The notes below the pieces were generated by a model. That model was given only the letters and a program-made list of their open reading frames with translations, was not told the DNA's origin and ran no database searches. A stretch of 64,000 nucleotides of DNA from JBBIOI01 sp037443425 (GTDB lineage Bacteria; Desulfobacterota; BSN033; UBA1163): the NCBI GenBank assembly GCA_037443425.1, contig JBBIOI010000005.1:1-64000 (forward strand), given 5' to 3'. The translations under genes were made by a program, and so were the position numbers. The stretch's first letter is position 1; each line of letters begins with the position of its first letter. Positions 1 to 9,328 of this stretch are shown here, one piece after another.

Positions 1-359
1 AGATTTTTGAGCTCCTGCTCAAGGTTTGAAGGAGAAATTTTAAATAGCCATCCCTTTTCATACGGACTTTCGTTGATAAGCTCGGGGTTATCTTCCAGCT
101 CCTGGTTAACAGAATCAACCTTACCAGAAACAGGGGCATAAATCCTTCCGACCCACTTTCCCGATTCCATAGATCCACATGGTTTGTCCTGTTCGACCAT
201 CCTTCCCATGGCAGGTAATTCAACAAATACAATTTGTCCTGCCAATTTTTGGGCAAAATCTGTTGTACCCACTGTTACCTTATCTCCTTCCACCTTAGCC
301 CAGTAGTGTTCTTTGTGATAATAATAATCGTCTGGAAAATAATACCCTTCAATCTCCAT
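1..359 (-). CDS. gcvH: Glycine cleavage H-like lipoyl protein (3' end cut by window)
   Basis: About 119 residues are visible before the gene runs off the left edge. The start is ATG at 359 after GGGAG. The lipoyl-domain fold is recognisable: the segment SMESGKW holds the Lys (about residue 68) that is lipoylated in H proteins, followed by the usual PVSGKV turn and an NPELINESPYEKGWLF region. H proteins shuttle the aminomethyl group in glycine cleavage, and related lipoate-binding proteins serve Hdr-like sulfur oxidation. It lies 24 bp after an HdrDE-like gene on the same strand and is probably co-transcribed, so a role in redox carbon or sulfur chemistry rather than plain glycine cleavage is possible. 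No gcvT or gcvP is visible. Confidence 0.85.
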   Translation of the reverse strand, partial: MEIEGYYFPDDYYYHKEHYWAKVEGDKVTVGTTDFAQKLAGQIVFVELPAMGRMVEQDKPCGSMESGKWVGRIYAPVSGKVDSVNQELEDNPELINESPYEKGWLFKISPSNLEQELKN

Positions 360-383
360 ATTCTTCTCCCTTCAAAAGATTTT

Positions 384-2405
384 TTAATCAACCATATTCT
401 TATATACAAATTCAATTATGTCAATTACAGAGATTGGGACCTTCTTTCTCCTTGCTGTTGTTAATATTGTTCTCACACATTGCTGGCATGATGTAACAGC
501 TATTTCAGCACCAGTGGCCTTAATCTGTTCTATCTTTGATAAGGCAAGTTCTGCTGAAAGTTCGGGATCTATCATTTCGAGATTTCCGCCTCCTCCACAA
601 CAGATCGAATCTTCTTTTATATTTTCCATTTCTATAAGTTCAACACCTGGAATTGCCTTTAGAATATTTCTTGGTGGATCATAAATCCCGCTTGCCCTGC
701 CGAGATCACATGGGTCATGGTATGTGATTTTTATCCTGTTTTCTTTAAATTTGATCCTCCCCTCCTTAATTAATCTGTATATATATTCTGTAGAATGGAA
801 TATCTCTATTTCAGAATTGTGTTCTAACCATGTATGATAACATGAGGGGCATGAAAATATAACTTTCTTTATACCTTTTTCTTTTAATTTCTCAAAATTA
901 TGTTCAAAAAGAGTTTTTGCCCTATCTTCCATGCCTGCAGCTATTAATGGAAAGCCACAACACCACTCATCTCCTCCGAGGATAGTAAAATCAACCATAG
1001 CCTTTCTGAGGATCTGTATAAAGGTCTGAGGAATCTTTTTTGTCATTGGGAAAAAGGATGCTACACACCCAACAAAATAGGCAACATCCACTCTATCCTC
1101 TTTAGCCTCATTTAAAGCAAAATCGGGTAACGAATCAAGCCAGAGGATTCTATTTTCATTGGGTTCACCCAAAATATTATGAAATTTATTAATATTATCC
1201 AGAAGCCTTTCTATATTTGCTGGAAAGTGACCCTTCTCAGCCATAAATCTTCTTGCAGAAATCCTTAAGGCTTTTGTCTCAATAAGGGCAGGGCAAAGGG
1301 TTGAGCATCTCCCACAAAGCGTGCATAGATAGGGATGAGTTGATTTATATTTTATCATTTCATCAAGTTTTGATGATTTAAATAATGCATCTGGAAATGC
1401 ATGCAACTTTTTAAGGATATATTTAAAGGAGTTAATCATCCCCCCCATAGTAATCTCTAAATCCTTTTTCTTACTGTAGATTGGACATATATCAACGCAG
1501 CTTCCACATTTAATACATGAATCAAAGGATATAAGCTCATTCAATGAAAGAGGGATCAAAGTTCTTTCTGGGCTTAATTGAAATACTGCCTTAGGCATAA
1601 ATTTTATAAACATTACCAAAGGAATGGTGATAATATGCCAGAGCTTCTTATTGAAAGGGATAAATCCAACAAGACTTCCAAGGAGTAGACCAGAGATAGA
1701 CCATACTGTGTAATTAATTGAAGACCAATTTATGTCAAGTGGAGAAATAATTTTGCTTAAGCCAAAACCAACAAACCAGAATCCTGCAACAGAATCTGGG
1801 ATAGAATAAGTAAGGATACTTATTGCCTCGCAAAGAAATCTGAATATAAACCATCCTCCAAGAAGATTGACAGCAATAAGATCATCAATGGTTGTTTTAA
1901 AAACAGTAGATTTTGCAATGAATCTTCTGTATATGGCAATGAATTCACCTGTCAATATCATAGCTCCGAATAGATCAAAAGAGAGCGCAAAAAGGATGTC
2001 TGAAGTAGATAAACTTGCATTTTTAAAATCGCGGAAAAAATAGAAATCGCAAAATGGTGCATAAAAGAATTTTGTCAGGTGAGATAATCTATCAAACTGT
2101 TCCATGCTTTCCACTTTGAGATGACCTGCAATAATGATAGAAGGATATCCAATCATGATCAGTACTTTGGTTAACCATCTGAGGGTGTCTTGATGTAGAA
2201 GTCTCCGCTGAAAAATTCCATCGAGGATTATTGTTTTTATATAATGAAAAAATCTTTTACTGAAAATGGTTATAAATATTCCCTTCAAGATGGGTAGAAG
2301 TCTCCATCTTCCTTGCCAATAAAAGAGGATTTTTAATAAAACCCCAAATAAAAATATTATAGAACCTAAAATAAAAAAGATGACAAAAAGTGGATGACCT
2401 TCCAT
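384..2405 (-). CDS. Membrane-bound heterodisulfide reductase-like (HdrE-HdrD fusion) Fe-S protein
   Basis: 673 residues. Residues 1 to about 275 contain several hydrophobic segments like the NarI/HdrE cytochrome-b-type membrane subunit. Two [4Fe-4S] ferredoxin motifs follow at about 297-308 (CxxCxxCxxxCP) and 361-372 (same spacing). The C-terminal half carries two cysteine-rich CCG domains, with DEWCCGFP in the first and CCGGGGN in the second, as in HdrD, GlpC and LutA. Such fusions take electrons from the quinone pool or donate to it and act on a cytoplasmic thiol/disulfide or similar substrate. The true substrate cannot be told from sequence. The GcvH-like gene follows directly; the acyl-CoA ligase diverges upstream. 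Confidence 0.85.
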   Translation of the reverse strand: MEGHPLFVIFFILGSIIFLFGVLLKILFYWQGRWRLLPILKGIFITIFSKRFFHYIKTIILDGIFQRRLLHQDTLRWLTKVLIMIGYPSIIIAGHLKVESMEQFDRLSHLTKFFYAPFCDFYFFRDFKNASLSTSDILFALSFDLFGAMILTGEFIAIYRRFIAKSTVFKTTIDDLIAVNLLGGWFIFRFLCEAISILTYSIPDSVAGFWFVGFGLSKIISPLDINWSSINYTVWSISGLLLGSLVGFIPFNKKLWHIITIPLVMFIKFMPKAVFQLSPERTLIPLSLNELISFDSCIKCGSCVDICPIYSKKKDLEITMGGMINSFKYILKKLHAFPDALFKSSKLDEMIKYKSTHPYLCTLCGRCSTLCPALIETKALRISARRFMAEKGHFPANIERLLDNINKFHNILGEPNENRILWLDSLPDFALNEAKEDRVDVAYFVGCVASFFPMTKKIPQTFIQILRKAMVDFTILGGDEWCCGFPLIAAGMEDRAKTLFEHNFEKLKEKGIKKVIFSCPSCYHTWLEHNSEIEIFHSTEYIYRLIKEGRIKFKENRIKITYHDPCDLGRASGIYDPPRNILKAIPGVELIEMENIKEDSICCGGGGNLEMIDPELSAELALSKIEQIKATGAEIAVTSCQQCVRTILTTARRKKVPISVIDIIEFVYKNMVD

Positions 2406-2533
2406 TTTGACCTTTTTAAAATGATTTAAAAAAATACTAACATTTCTTATTTTCTCTTTCCATATAAATAATTATTTTCTCTAACCAATCTCTTTTTTTC
2501 CCAATAAACCATACCCTATCTCCAAAAAAAGAC

Positions 2534-2573
2534 TTGACAAAAAATTTCTTATACGATCAAAATATACTATAAG
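2534..2573 (+). promoter_or_regulatory. Candidate control region of the acyl-CoA ligase gene
   Basis: A consensus -35 hexamer TTGACA is at 2534-2539. The only good -10 look-alike, TATACT at 2563-2568, is 23 bp away, which is too far for a normal sigma-70 promoter. An inverted repeat CTTATA-N14-TATAAG spans 2548-2573 and could be an operator. The region lies between two divergent genes. Confidence 0.3.
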
Positions 2574-2621
2574 ATTCAAGAATTAAAATGAAACAAACAC
2601 ATTATACGAGGAGGGATGAAT

Positions 2622-4199
2622 ATGACTATCAGTAAATGGATGACCGTAGGAACAGTACTTAAGATGATGGCACTTCATTATCCTGATAAACAGGGAGCAG
2701 GGGATAAGTTTCGGAAGATGACCTTTAAGGAGTGGAATGAAAGAAGTTGTCGTTTGGCTAATGCACTAACGAATATGGGTGTTAAAAAGGGTGATCGCTT
2801 TGCTATACTTGCATACAACTGCGTTGAGTGGATGGAAATCTACGCTGCTGCTGCGAAGGGAGGCCAGGTGACTGTCCCTGTCCTCTTTAGACTTGCTCCT
2901 CCAGAGATAGAGTACGTCATCAATCATTCAGAATCTAAGGCGTTTTTTGTTGCAAAGGAATTTGTACCAATTGTAAATTCAATAAGAAGCAAACTTCAGA
3001 CGATACCTCCAGAAAATTACATTTATTGGGGCGATGATAAGACTCCAGAGGGGTATCGGTCTTATGAGTCACTCTTAGCGGAGGCATCGCCAGAAGAGCC
3101 AAATGTTATTGTCGATGCGGAAGATCCTTGGAATTTAATGTATACTTCAGGAACCACAGGTAAACCAAAAGGGGTTGTAAGAACCCATGAAGGAAATCTT
3201 GCGCAGTATCTTTTAAGTAATCTGAATATGGGGGTAAGACCTGATGACTGTGTAATGCTTGTAATGCCTATGTGCCATATAAACTCAATCTTTTACTCCT
3301 TCGCATATACATATGTTAGTGCAAGGGTATTTGTATACAATATGATAAGCTTTGATCCTGAAGATCTTCTAAGAACAATTGATAAAGAAAAAGTGACATT
3401 TACATCTCTTGTTCCAACCCACTATATTATGATTCTTTCCCTACCAGATGAGGTGAAGAAAAAGTATGATGTAAGTTCAATCCGTCAACTCTTAATTTCA
3501 TCGGCTCCTGCAAGAAGGGATACCAAACTCAAGATAATGGAATATTTTAAAAATGCAGAGCTGTGGGAAGCTTATGGATCAACAGAAGCAGGGCTTGTAA
3601 CACTTCTAAGACCTGAGGATCAGCTTAGGAAATTGGGTTCAATTGGAAGAGAGATATGGGGAACGGATACTATTAAGATATTGGATGAAAATGGAAATGA
3701 GGTACCGAGAGGACAGGTGGGAGAGCTCTATTCGAGGACCCCTTCAATCTTTAAAGAGTATTGGAAAGATCCTGAAAAGACGAAATCTGTATTTAGAGGT
3801 GAGTGGTTTTCAGCAGGGGATATGGCCTATAAAGATGAGGATGGATATTATGTCCTGGTTGACCGTAAAGCAAATATGATTATTACAGGAGGAGAGAATG
3901 TTTATCCTTCTGAAGTTGAGAATGTTATTGGTTCTCATGAAGCAGTAAAGTATGTGGCTGTAATAGGGGTTCCGCATGAGAAATGGGGTGAGGCTGTAAA
4001 GGCAGTGGTTGCACTTCACGAGGGAAAGACCGTAACAGAAAAAGAGTTAATTGATTATTGTAAGGGTAGGATTGCTGGTTATAAAGTTCCAAAATCAGTA
4101 GATTTTATTAAAGAGGAAGAGATGCCTATGACCCCAACAGGGAAGATACTTCACAGAATCTTGCGTGAGCGATATGGGAAATGGAGTGATGTGAGATGA
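2622..4199 (+). CDS. AMP-forming acyl-CoA ligase
   Basis: ANL-superfamily adenylating enzyme of about 525 residues that activates a carboxylic acid to its acyl-CoA through an acyl-AMP. The P-loop-like motif YTSGTTGKPKG is near residue 175. The hinge region has GEWFSAGDMAY and DRKANMIITGGENVYP, and the C-terminus has the catalytic-lysine motif PTGKILHR. An ATG at 2616 is only 1 nt from the AGGAGG at 2609-2614, whereas the ATG at 2622 is 7 nt away, so 2622 is the better start. It stands alone, divergent from the HdrDE-like gene, with a hairpin 180 bp downstream. Substrate chain length cannot be predicted. Confidence 0.9.
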   Translation: MTISKWMTVGTVLKMMALHYPDKQGAGDKFRKMTFKEWNERSCRLANALTNMGVKKGDRFAILAYNCVEWMEIYAAAAKGGQVTVPVLFRLAPPEIEYVINHSESKAFFVAKEFVPIVNSIRSKLQTIPPENYIYWGDDKTPEGYRSYESLLAEASPEEPNVIVDAEDPWNLMYTSGTTGKPKGVVRTHEGNLAQYLLSNLNMGVRPDDCVMLVMPMCHINSIFYSFAYTYVSARVFVYNMISFDPEDLLRTIDKEKVTFTSLVPTHYIMILSLPDEVKKKYDVSSIRQLLISSAPARRDTKLKIMEYFKNAELWEAYGSTEAGLVTLLRPEDQLRKLGSIGREIWGTDTIKILDENGNEVPRGQVGELYSRTPSIFKEYWKDPEKTKSVFRGEWFSAGDMAYKDEDGYYVLVDRKANMIITGGENVYPSEVENVIGSHEAVKYVAVIGVPHEKWGEAVKAVVALHEGKTVTEKELIDYCKGRIAGYKVPKSVDFIKEEEMPMTPTGKILHRILRERYGKWSDVR

Positions 4200-4375
4200 T
4201 TATTATATGCTTTTCGAATATTAAAAATATGATAACCCTTCACCAATTTCCTCTCCTGAAAAGGGGGAATAAGATAATAGATATTTTTGAAAAGGATTAT
4301 AATTTATTCAAAAATCAGGAATTTCTTTCAAATTTATCCTTGCAAAATAAGTAATTATAGGCTATGTATTAATTT

Positions 4376-4408
4376 GCCAAGGGCCAAAAAGCCCTTGGCT
4401 TAATTTTG
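4376..4408 (+). terminator. Hairpin upstream of secD
   Basis: Perfect inverted repeat of 9 bp, GCCAAGGGC (4376-4384) and GCCCTTGGC (4391-4399), with a 6-nt loop, followed by TTAATTTTG. It could end the ligase transcript or attenuate secDF. Confidence 0.6.
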
Positions 4409-4435
4409 CCTTTATTATAAGAAGGGGAAATCTAT

Positions 4436-6034
4436 ATGCTCAGGGTCCTTAAATGGAAATTAATACTCTATTTGGCAATTGTTATTTTTGCAATCCTGCT
4501 TCTGCTCCCCACCTTTAGTACTCGACTTCCAAGCTGGTTTTATAAAATCATACCCTCAGAAAAGATTCATCTTGGTCTTGATTTACAAGGTGGCATGTAT
4601 CTAATTCTTGAGGTTGAAGCAGAGAAGGCGATAGAAAGTTATGTAGAAAGGGTCAAGAATAATCTAAAAGATGATTTAAAGGATAGAAATATTCCGGCTG
4701 GAAGAGTTGAAAGGGAAAAAAGGGACCAGATTGTTCTTGAAGTCTCAGGTGAAAAATCAAAAGTGGATAAACTGCTTAGTGAGCGTTACAGTGTGCTTCA
4801 AGAACTTTCAGCCTCTGAAATAGGCGGAGGGATTTGGAGAATAACACTTGTGCTTGACAGTAAACAGGCAGATTATATAAAGAGAAATGCAATTGATCAG
4901 GCACTTGAGACAATAAGAAATAGAATTGACCAATTTGGTGTTTCAGAACCTGAGATAGCCCTTCAAGGTGTAGATAGAATTATGATACAGCTTCCTGGGG
5001 TTAAAGATCCTGAGAGGGCCAAGAGTCTAATCGGTAGAACAGCACTGCTTGAGTTTAAACTTGTCGATGAAGAAGGAGATATTGAAGAGGCTTTAAAAGG
5101 TAATATTCCAGAAGGAGATATCATCCTTTACCAAAAGATCGTTGATCCAAAAACCGGTGGTGTTAAAAAGATTCCCTATCTATTAAAGGAAAAGACCCTA
5201 ATGACCGGAGATGTTTTAAAGGATGCTCGTGTAGCCATAGACTCCCAATTTCACGAACCCTACATTGCACTTGAATTTGATGATATCGGGGCAAAACTTT
5301 TTGAACAGATTACTGGAGCAAATGTCAAAAAGAGGCTTGCAATAATCCTTGATGATAATGTCTATTCTGCACCTGTTATACAAGAGAAGATCTCAGGAGG
5401 AAGGGCACAGATTACTGGCCGATTTACAATAGATGAGGCAAATGAATTGGCAATTGTGTTGAGGGCAGGGGCATTGCCTGCACCGGTTAGGATTATTGAA
5501 GAAAGGACAGTAGGTCCATCACTCGGTCAAGATTCGATTCAACAAGGAATCATATCAATAATAATTAGTGCAATCCTTATTACCCTGTTTATGATTTTTT
5601 ACTATAAAGTTGCTGGAGTGATTGCGGATATTGCATTGATAATAAATATTATTTTAGTTTTAGCAGTCCTTTCACTATTCCGTGCAACACTAACACTGCC
5701 AGGTATTGCTGGCTTAGTTCTATCAGTTGGAATGGCAGTGGATGCAAATATACTTATTCATGAAAGGATAAAGGAAGAGCTGAGATGGGGAAAAACCATA
5801 AGGGCTTCGATTGACCAGGGTTATCATCGAGCATTTACAACTATCATTGATTCAAATCTAACAACAGTGATAGCAGCACTTTTTCTCTACCAATTCGGAA
5901 CAGGTCCTGTAAAAGGTTTTGCAGTCACATTATTCTGGGGAATTATTGCCAATATATTTACAGCTGTATTCATAACAAGATGGGTATTTGATTACCTCAC
6001 ATTAAAAGTAAGGGTAAAGAAACTCAGTATTTAA
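4436..6034 (+). CDS. secD: Protein-export membrane protein SecD
   Basis: 532 residues. SecD works with SecF and SecYEG in proton-driven completion of protein translocation. The N-terminal membrane segment is followed by the conserved LGLDLQGGMYL near residue 44, a large periplasmic domain with the P1-type region IRNRIDQFGVSEP, and a C-terminal five-helix RND domain containing SVGMAVDANILIHERI. The length is normal. It lies 12 bp upstream of secF, so the two are an operon. The start ATG has AGAAGGGG upstream. Confidence 0.97.
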   Translation: MLRVLKWKLILYLAIVIFAILLLLPTFSTRLPSWFYKIIPSEKIHLGLDLQGGMYLILEVEAEKAIESYVERVKNNLKDDLKDRNIPAGRVEREKRDQIVLEVSGEKSKVDKLLSERYSVLQELSASEIGGGIWRITLVLDSKQADYIKRNAIDQALETIRNRIDQFGVSEPEIALQGVDRIMIQLPGVKDPERAKSLIGRTALLEFKLVDEEGDIEEALKGNIPEGDIILYQKIVDPKTGGVKKIPYLLKEKTLMTGDVLKDARVAIDSQFHEPYIALEFDDIGAKLFEQITGANVKKRLAIILDDNVYSAPVIQEKISGGRAQITGRFTIDEANELAIVLRAGALPAPVRIIEERTVGPSLGQDSIQQGIISIIISAILITLFMIFYYKVAGVIADIALIINIILVLAVLSLFRATLTLPGIAGLVLSVGMAVDANILIHERIKEELRWGKTIRASIDQGYHRAFTTIIDSNLTTVIAALFLYQFGTGPVKGFAVTLFWGIIANIFTAVFITRWVFDYLTLKVRVKKLSI

Positions 6035-6046
6035 AGGGAAAAGTGT

Positions 6047-6958
6047 ATGGATATTATAAAACCAGATACAAGATTTGATTTTATAGGGAAGAAAAAATTC
6101 ACTATTTGGATATCTATCCTTGCTATTATTATAAGTTTTGGATCCATCTTTTTTCATGGTGGACTAAAACTCGGAGTAGACTTTGCAGGAGGTATACTTA
6201 TTCAGATTAAATTCTCAAAGACCGTGGAGACTTCAGAGGTAAGAAATGTACTTGATATCATCGGATTAAAGGATGCATTGGTACAGAATTTTGGTGGCGA
6301 AAACGAATTTTTAATTAGAATCGAGAAGAAAACCGGTGATTTAGAAAGATTGTCAAGAAGTATACAGGCATCTTTACAGGAAAGGTTTAAAGATAAGGCC
6401 TTAGAAATAAGAAGGGCAGAAGTTGTAGGGCCAAAGGTTGGAAAGGATTTAAAGACTAAGGCAATATGGGCTACAGGGTTATCATTTTTAGCAATGCTTA
6501 TTTATGTAGCTATAAGATTTCGCCAATTCTCATATGGATTAGGAGGTATCGTAGCATTAATACATGATATTATAATTACCTTCGGGGCAATCTCCATTTT
6601 TGGTCTTGAATTTTCTCTATCCCTGCTTGCCGTCATTTTAACAATCATTGGATTCTCGATAAATGATACAATTGTAATATTTGACCGTGTTCGTGAAAAT
6701 ATCAAAAAGATGAGAAAAGAGAACCTCGAGACTATTTTCAACATAAGCATAAACGAAACTCTTGGCAGAACTATATTGACTTCTGGTACGGTAATGATGG
6801 TGGTATTGATACTCTTCTTTTTTGGAGGACCAGTCATACATGATTTTACATCTGCTATGATTGTTGGTTTAATTTCGGGTACATATTCAACCATTTATAT
6901 AGCAAGCCCTGTAGTGCTGTTCTGGCATAAACATTTTGTTGGTAAGAAAAAGAGATAG
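6047..6958 (+). CDS. secF: Protein-export membrane protein SecF
   Basis: 303 residues with the SecF signature LGVDFAGG near residue 48 and an RND membrane domain with IGFSINDTIVIFDRVREN. It forms the SecDF complex with the upstream gene. The start ATG follows AAAGGGAAAAGTGT. A TTGACA-containing AT-rich gap of about 56 bp separates it from rplM. Confidence 0.97.
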   Translation: MDIIKPDTRFDFIGKKKFTIWISILAIIISFGSIFFHGGLKLGVDFAGGILIQIKFSKTVETSEVRNVLDIIGLKDALVQNFGGENEFLIRIEKKTGDLERLSRSIQASLQERFKDKALEIRRAEVVGPKVGKDLKTKAIWATGLSFLAMLIYVAIRFRQFSYGLGGIVALIHDIIITFGAISIFGLEFSLSLLAVILTIIGFSINDTIVIFDRVRENIKKMRKENLETIFNISINETLGRTILTSGTVMMVVLILFFFGGPVIHDFTSAMIVGLISGTYSTIYIASPVVLFWHKHFVGKKKR

Positions 6959-7014
6959 GGTAAATTCACCCATTATATTGACAATTAATTAAAATATATT
7001 AAAATAATAAAATT

Positions 7015-7443
7015 ATGAAAACTTATCAGGCTAAAAAAGGGGAGATTGAACAGAGATGGTTTTTGATTAATGCTGAAGGCAAGGTGTTGGGAAGATTAGC
7101 ATCTTCAATAGCTCGAATATTGAGGGGGAAAAATAAACCAATTTATACACCCCATGTTGATACAGGAGATTTCGTTGTTGTTATCAATGCGGAAAAAGTG
7201 AAGCTAACCGGTAAAAAGCTTAAGAACAAAATATATTATCACCATACAGGTTATCCAGGTGGAATAAAAGAGGCACCTGCAGAGAAGATCCTTTCTGAAA
7301 AACCAACGGAATTATTAAAGATTGCAGTAAAAGGGATGTTACCGAAGACAAGTTTAGGTAGAAAGATGCTAAAGAAGTTAAAGATTTATGCAGGTCCTAA
7401 TCATCCACATGAGGCTCAAAAACCAGTACCACTTCAAATTTAA
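7015..7443 (+). CDS. rplM: Ribosomal protein L13
   Basis: 142 residues, typical L13 length and sequence, including the internal IYTPHVDTGDFVVV and the C-terminal YAGPNHPHEAQKP. It is followed 14 bp later by rpsI, the conserved L13-S9 operon. The 30 bases before the ATG are almost only A and T, with no Shine-Dalgarno motif. A TTGACA at 6978-6983 could be the -35 of a promoter giving a very short leader. Confidence 0.97.
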   Translation: MKTYQAKKGEIEQRWFLINAEGKVLGRLASSIARILRGKNKPIYTPHVDTGDFVVVINAEKVKLTGKKLKNKIYYHHTGYPGGIKEAPAEKILSEKPTELLKIAVKGMLPKTSLGRKMLKKLKIYAGPNHPHEAQKPVPLQI

Positions 7444-7457
7444 ATAGGAGTCGAAAA

Positions 7458-7850
7458 GTGCCAGAACCAATATACGCAACAGGGAAGAGAAAGACATCAA
7501 TAGCAAGGGTTTGGCTTGAACCGGGGGGTGAAGGGAAATTTATTATAAATGAAAGGACATTAAAAGAATACTTTGGTAGAGAAACCTGTGAGATGATTAT
7601 TCTTCAGCCCTTCGATATTACTGGAACTCGGAATCAATTCAATATAAGGGTAAATGTTTATGGCGGAGGGATTTCAGGCCAATCAATTGCAATTCGACAT
7701 GGGATATCGAAAGCACTCGTCCAGTACAATCCTGATTTTAGAGACATCCTGAAGAAGGCGGGGTTCTTGACAAGGGACTCAAGGATTAAAGAACGGAAAA
7801 AATATGGTTTAAGGGGGGCAAGAAGGAGACCCCAATATTCAAAACGATAA
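7458..7850 (+). CDS. rpsI: Ribosomal protein S9
   Basis: 130 residues beginning with GTG after AGGAG with a 7-nt gap. The N-terminal YATGKRKTSIARVWL and the very basic C-terminal RRPQYSKR tail that reaches the ribosomal P site are both present. It is second in the rplM-rpsI operon and is followed by an intrinsic terminator. Confidence 0.97.
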   Translation: MPEPIYATGKRKTSIARVWLEPGGEGKFIINERTLKEYFGRETCEMIILQPFDITGTRNQFNIRVNVYGGGISGQSIAIRHGISKALVQYNPDFRDILKKAGFLTRDSRIKERKKYGLRGARRRPQYSKR

Positions 7851-7884
7851 ATCTTATGTGATTAAATTAGAAAGATTTTTGAAG

Positions 7885-7911
7885 AGGAGGTTAATAGGCC
7901 TCCTTTTTTTG
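7885..7911 (+). terminator. Intrinsic terminator after rpsI
   Basis: AGGAGG (7885-7890) pairs with CCTCCT (7899-7904) and is followed by a run of T to 7910. It ends the rplM-rpsI transcript, 16 bp before argC. Confidence 0.75.
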
Positions 7912-7926
7912 TAATAAAAAGAAAAT

Positions 7927-8967
7927 ATGAAGATTAGAGTAGCAGTAATTGGTGCAACAGGTTATACAGGTTTAGAGCTTATTAGAATACTTATTAACCA
8001 TCCAGGTGTTGATATAGCGGTTTTAACATCCCAAAAATATGTGGGAATGACGATTGATAATATATTTCCATCTTTAAAAAAGAAGATATCCTTGATATGT
8101 GAAAAACTTGATTCCGCAGAAGTCTCAAGTAAGGCCGATATTATCTTTACAGCGCTTCCGCATAAGACTGCAATGGAGACAATACCCTATTTTTACAAAG
8201 AAGGTAAAAGGATAATCGATCTTAGTGCAGATTTTAGATTTAAAGATCCAAGTGTTTATGAAAAATGGTATCAAAAACATATTGCTCCAGAGCTTTTAGC
8301 AGAGGCAATATATGGTTTGCCTGAGCTCCATCGCGAAAGTATCAGAAAGGCAAGGCTTGTTGGAAATCCTGGCTGTTACCCAACGGGTGCATTGATAGGT
8401 CTAATCCCTTTGATAAAAGCAAGACTTATAGATTTCGATAAAATTATAATCGATTCGAAATCTGGAGTTAGTGGAGCAGGTCGTGATGTTGTCCTTGAAT
8501 CATTATTTTGTGAAGTAAATGAAGGGATAAAAGCTTACAAAGTCTTTTCGCATAGACATACACCAGAGATAGAGCAGGAATTGAGTGAAATTGCTCGAGA
8601 ATCGATCAAAGTTACATTTGTACCCCATCTTGTACCAATGGATCGTGGGATTTTAACAACTATATATTTAAATTTAAAAAGAAAGATGAAGTATGATGAG
8701 GTTTTAGGTCTCTATCAGGAATACTACGGCAACGAACCATTTATAAGGGTATATCCTAAAGGTATGCTTCCAAATACAAAAGATGTAAGGGGATCTAATT
8801 TCTGTGATATCGGAATTATTGTTAATGAGGATGATGGCCGTTTAGTTGTTGTCACAGCAATTGACAATCTAATTAAGGGCGCTTCTGGAGAGGCTGTTCA
8901 AAATATGAATATCATGATGGGATTTCCAGAGACAATGGGTCTCGATTCAATCCCTTTATCCCCATAA
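7927..8967 (+). CDS. argC: N-acetyl-gamma-glutamyl-phosphate reductase
   Basis: 346 residues. ArgC reduces N-acetylglutamyl phosphate to the semialdehyde with NADPH in arginine synthesis. The N-terminal GATGYTGLELIR is the nucleotide-binding loop and GNPGCYPTG near residue 147 carries the catalytic Cys (about 150). The family motif VSGAGRD is present. Length is normal. No other arg gene is adjacent. Confidence 0.95.
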   Translation: MKIRVAVIGATGYTGLELIRILINHPGVDIAVLTSQKYVGMTIDNIFPSLKKKISLICEKLDSAEVSSKADIIFTALPHKTAMETIPYFYKEGKRIIDLSADFRFKDPSVYEKWYQKHIAPELLAEAIYGLPELHRESIRKARLVGNPGCYPTGALIGLIPLIKARLIDFDKIIIDSKSGVSGAGRDVVLESLFCEVNEGIKAYKVFSHRHTPEIEQELSEIARESIKVTFVPHLVPMDRGILTTIYLNLKRKMKYDEVLGLYQEYYGNEPFIRVYPKGMLPNTKDVRGSNFCDIGIIVNEDDGRLVVVTAIDNLIKGASGEAVQNMNIMMGFPETMGLDSIPLSP

Positions 8968-9328
8968 TATCTTAAAATCCTCCAATATAAGAGACCTCCG
9001 AAAAAATATTTAAAAAATCCTTTTTTCATAAATAGGGAGGTGGGGTGAAAAAGCCTTCGAGCGGATACCTTTATTATTAGTTTAGCACTATTGATAAATC
9101 CCCTTAAAATAAATGGGTTTTTTCTAAAGCGATTGATAGCATTTAAACATTAAAAGCCCGCATTCGAAGGGTTTTGAACCATACCTCCCCAGTCTTTCAA
9201 AGACTTTTCAGAGGTCTCTATAAGATTTTTCGACCACAATTTTTATTTGAAATCATTCTTCAATCAACTGGATAAGAGGATAAGAGATTTCCCATTTTAC
9301 ATAATAGAAACTTTTTGTTAAATTATTC
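8968..9328. other. 361-bp gap between argC and mutS
   Basis: No credible ORF. Most of the gap (8990-9219) is a nested inverted repeat, described separately. The last 100 bp, an AT-rich stretch with no clear Shine-Dalgarno before the mutS ATG, should contain the mutS promoter, but no consensus hexamer pair is convincing. Confidence 0.7.
8990..9219. repeat. 230-bp nested inverted repeat (MITE or structured RNA)
   Basis: The outer stem pairs AGAGACCTC (8990-8998) with GAGGTCTCT (9211-9219) and continues as GAAAA/TTTTC. A second stem pairs GGGAGGT (9035-9041) with ACCTCCC (9183-9189). A third pairs CCTTCGA (9054-9060) and GCGG (9061-9064) with TCGAAGG (9164-9170) and CCGC (9158-9161). A side hairpin, AGTCTTT-C-AAAGACT, lies at 9191-9205. 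The arrangement resembles a terminal-inverted-repeat miniature element or a multi-branched RNA. It contains no gene. Confidence 0.7.

Noticed and set aside
6502..6894. 130-codon frame antisense to secF
   Set aside because: Complement of a conserved membrane-protein gene, no start signals.
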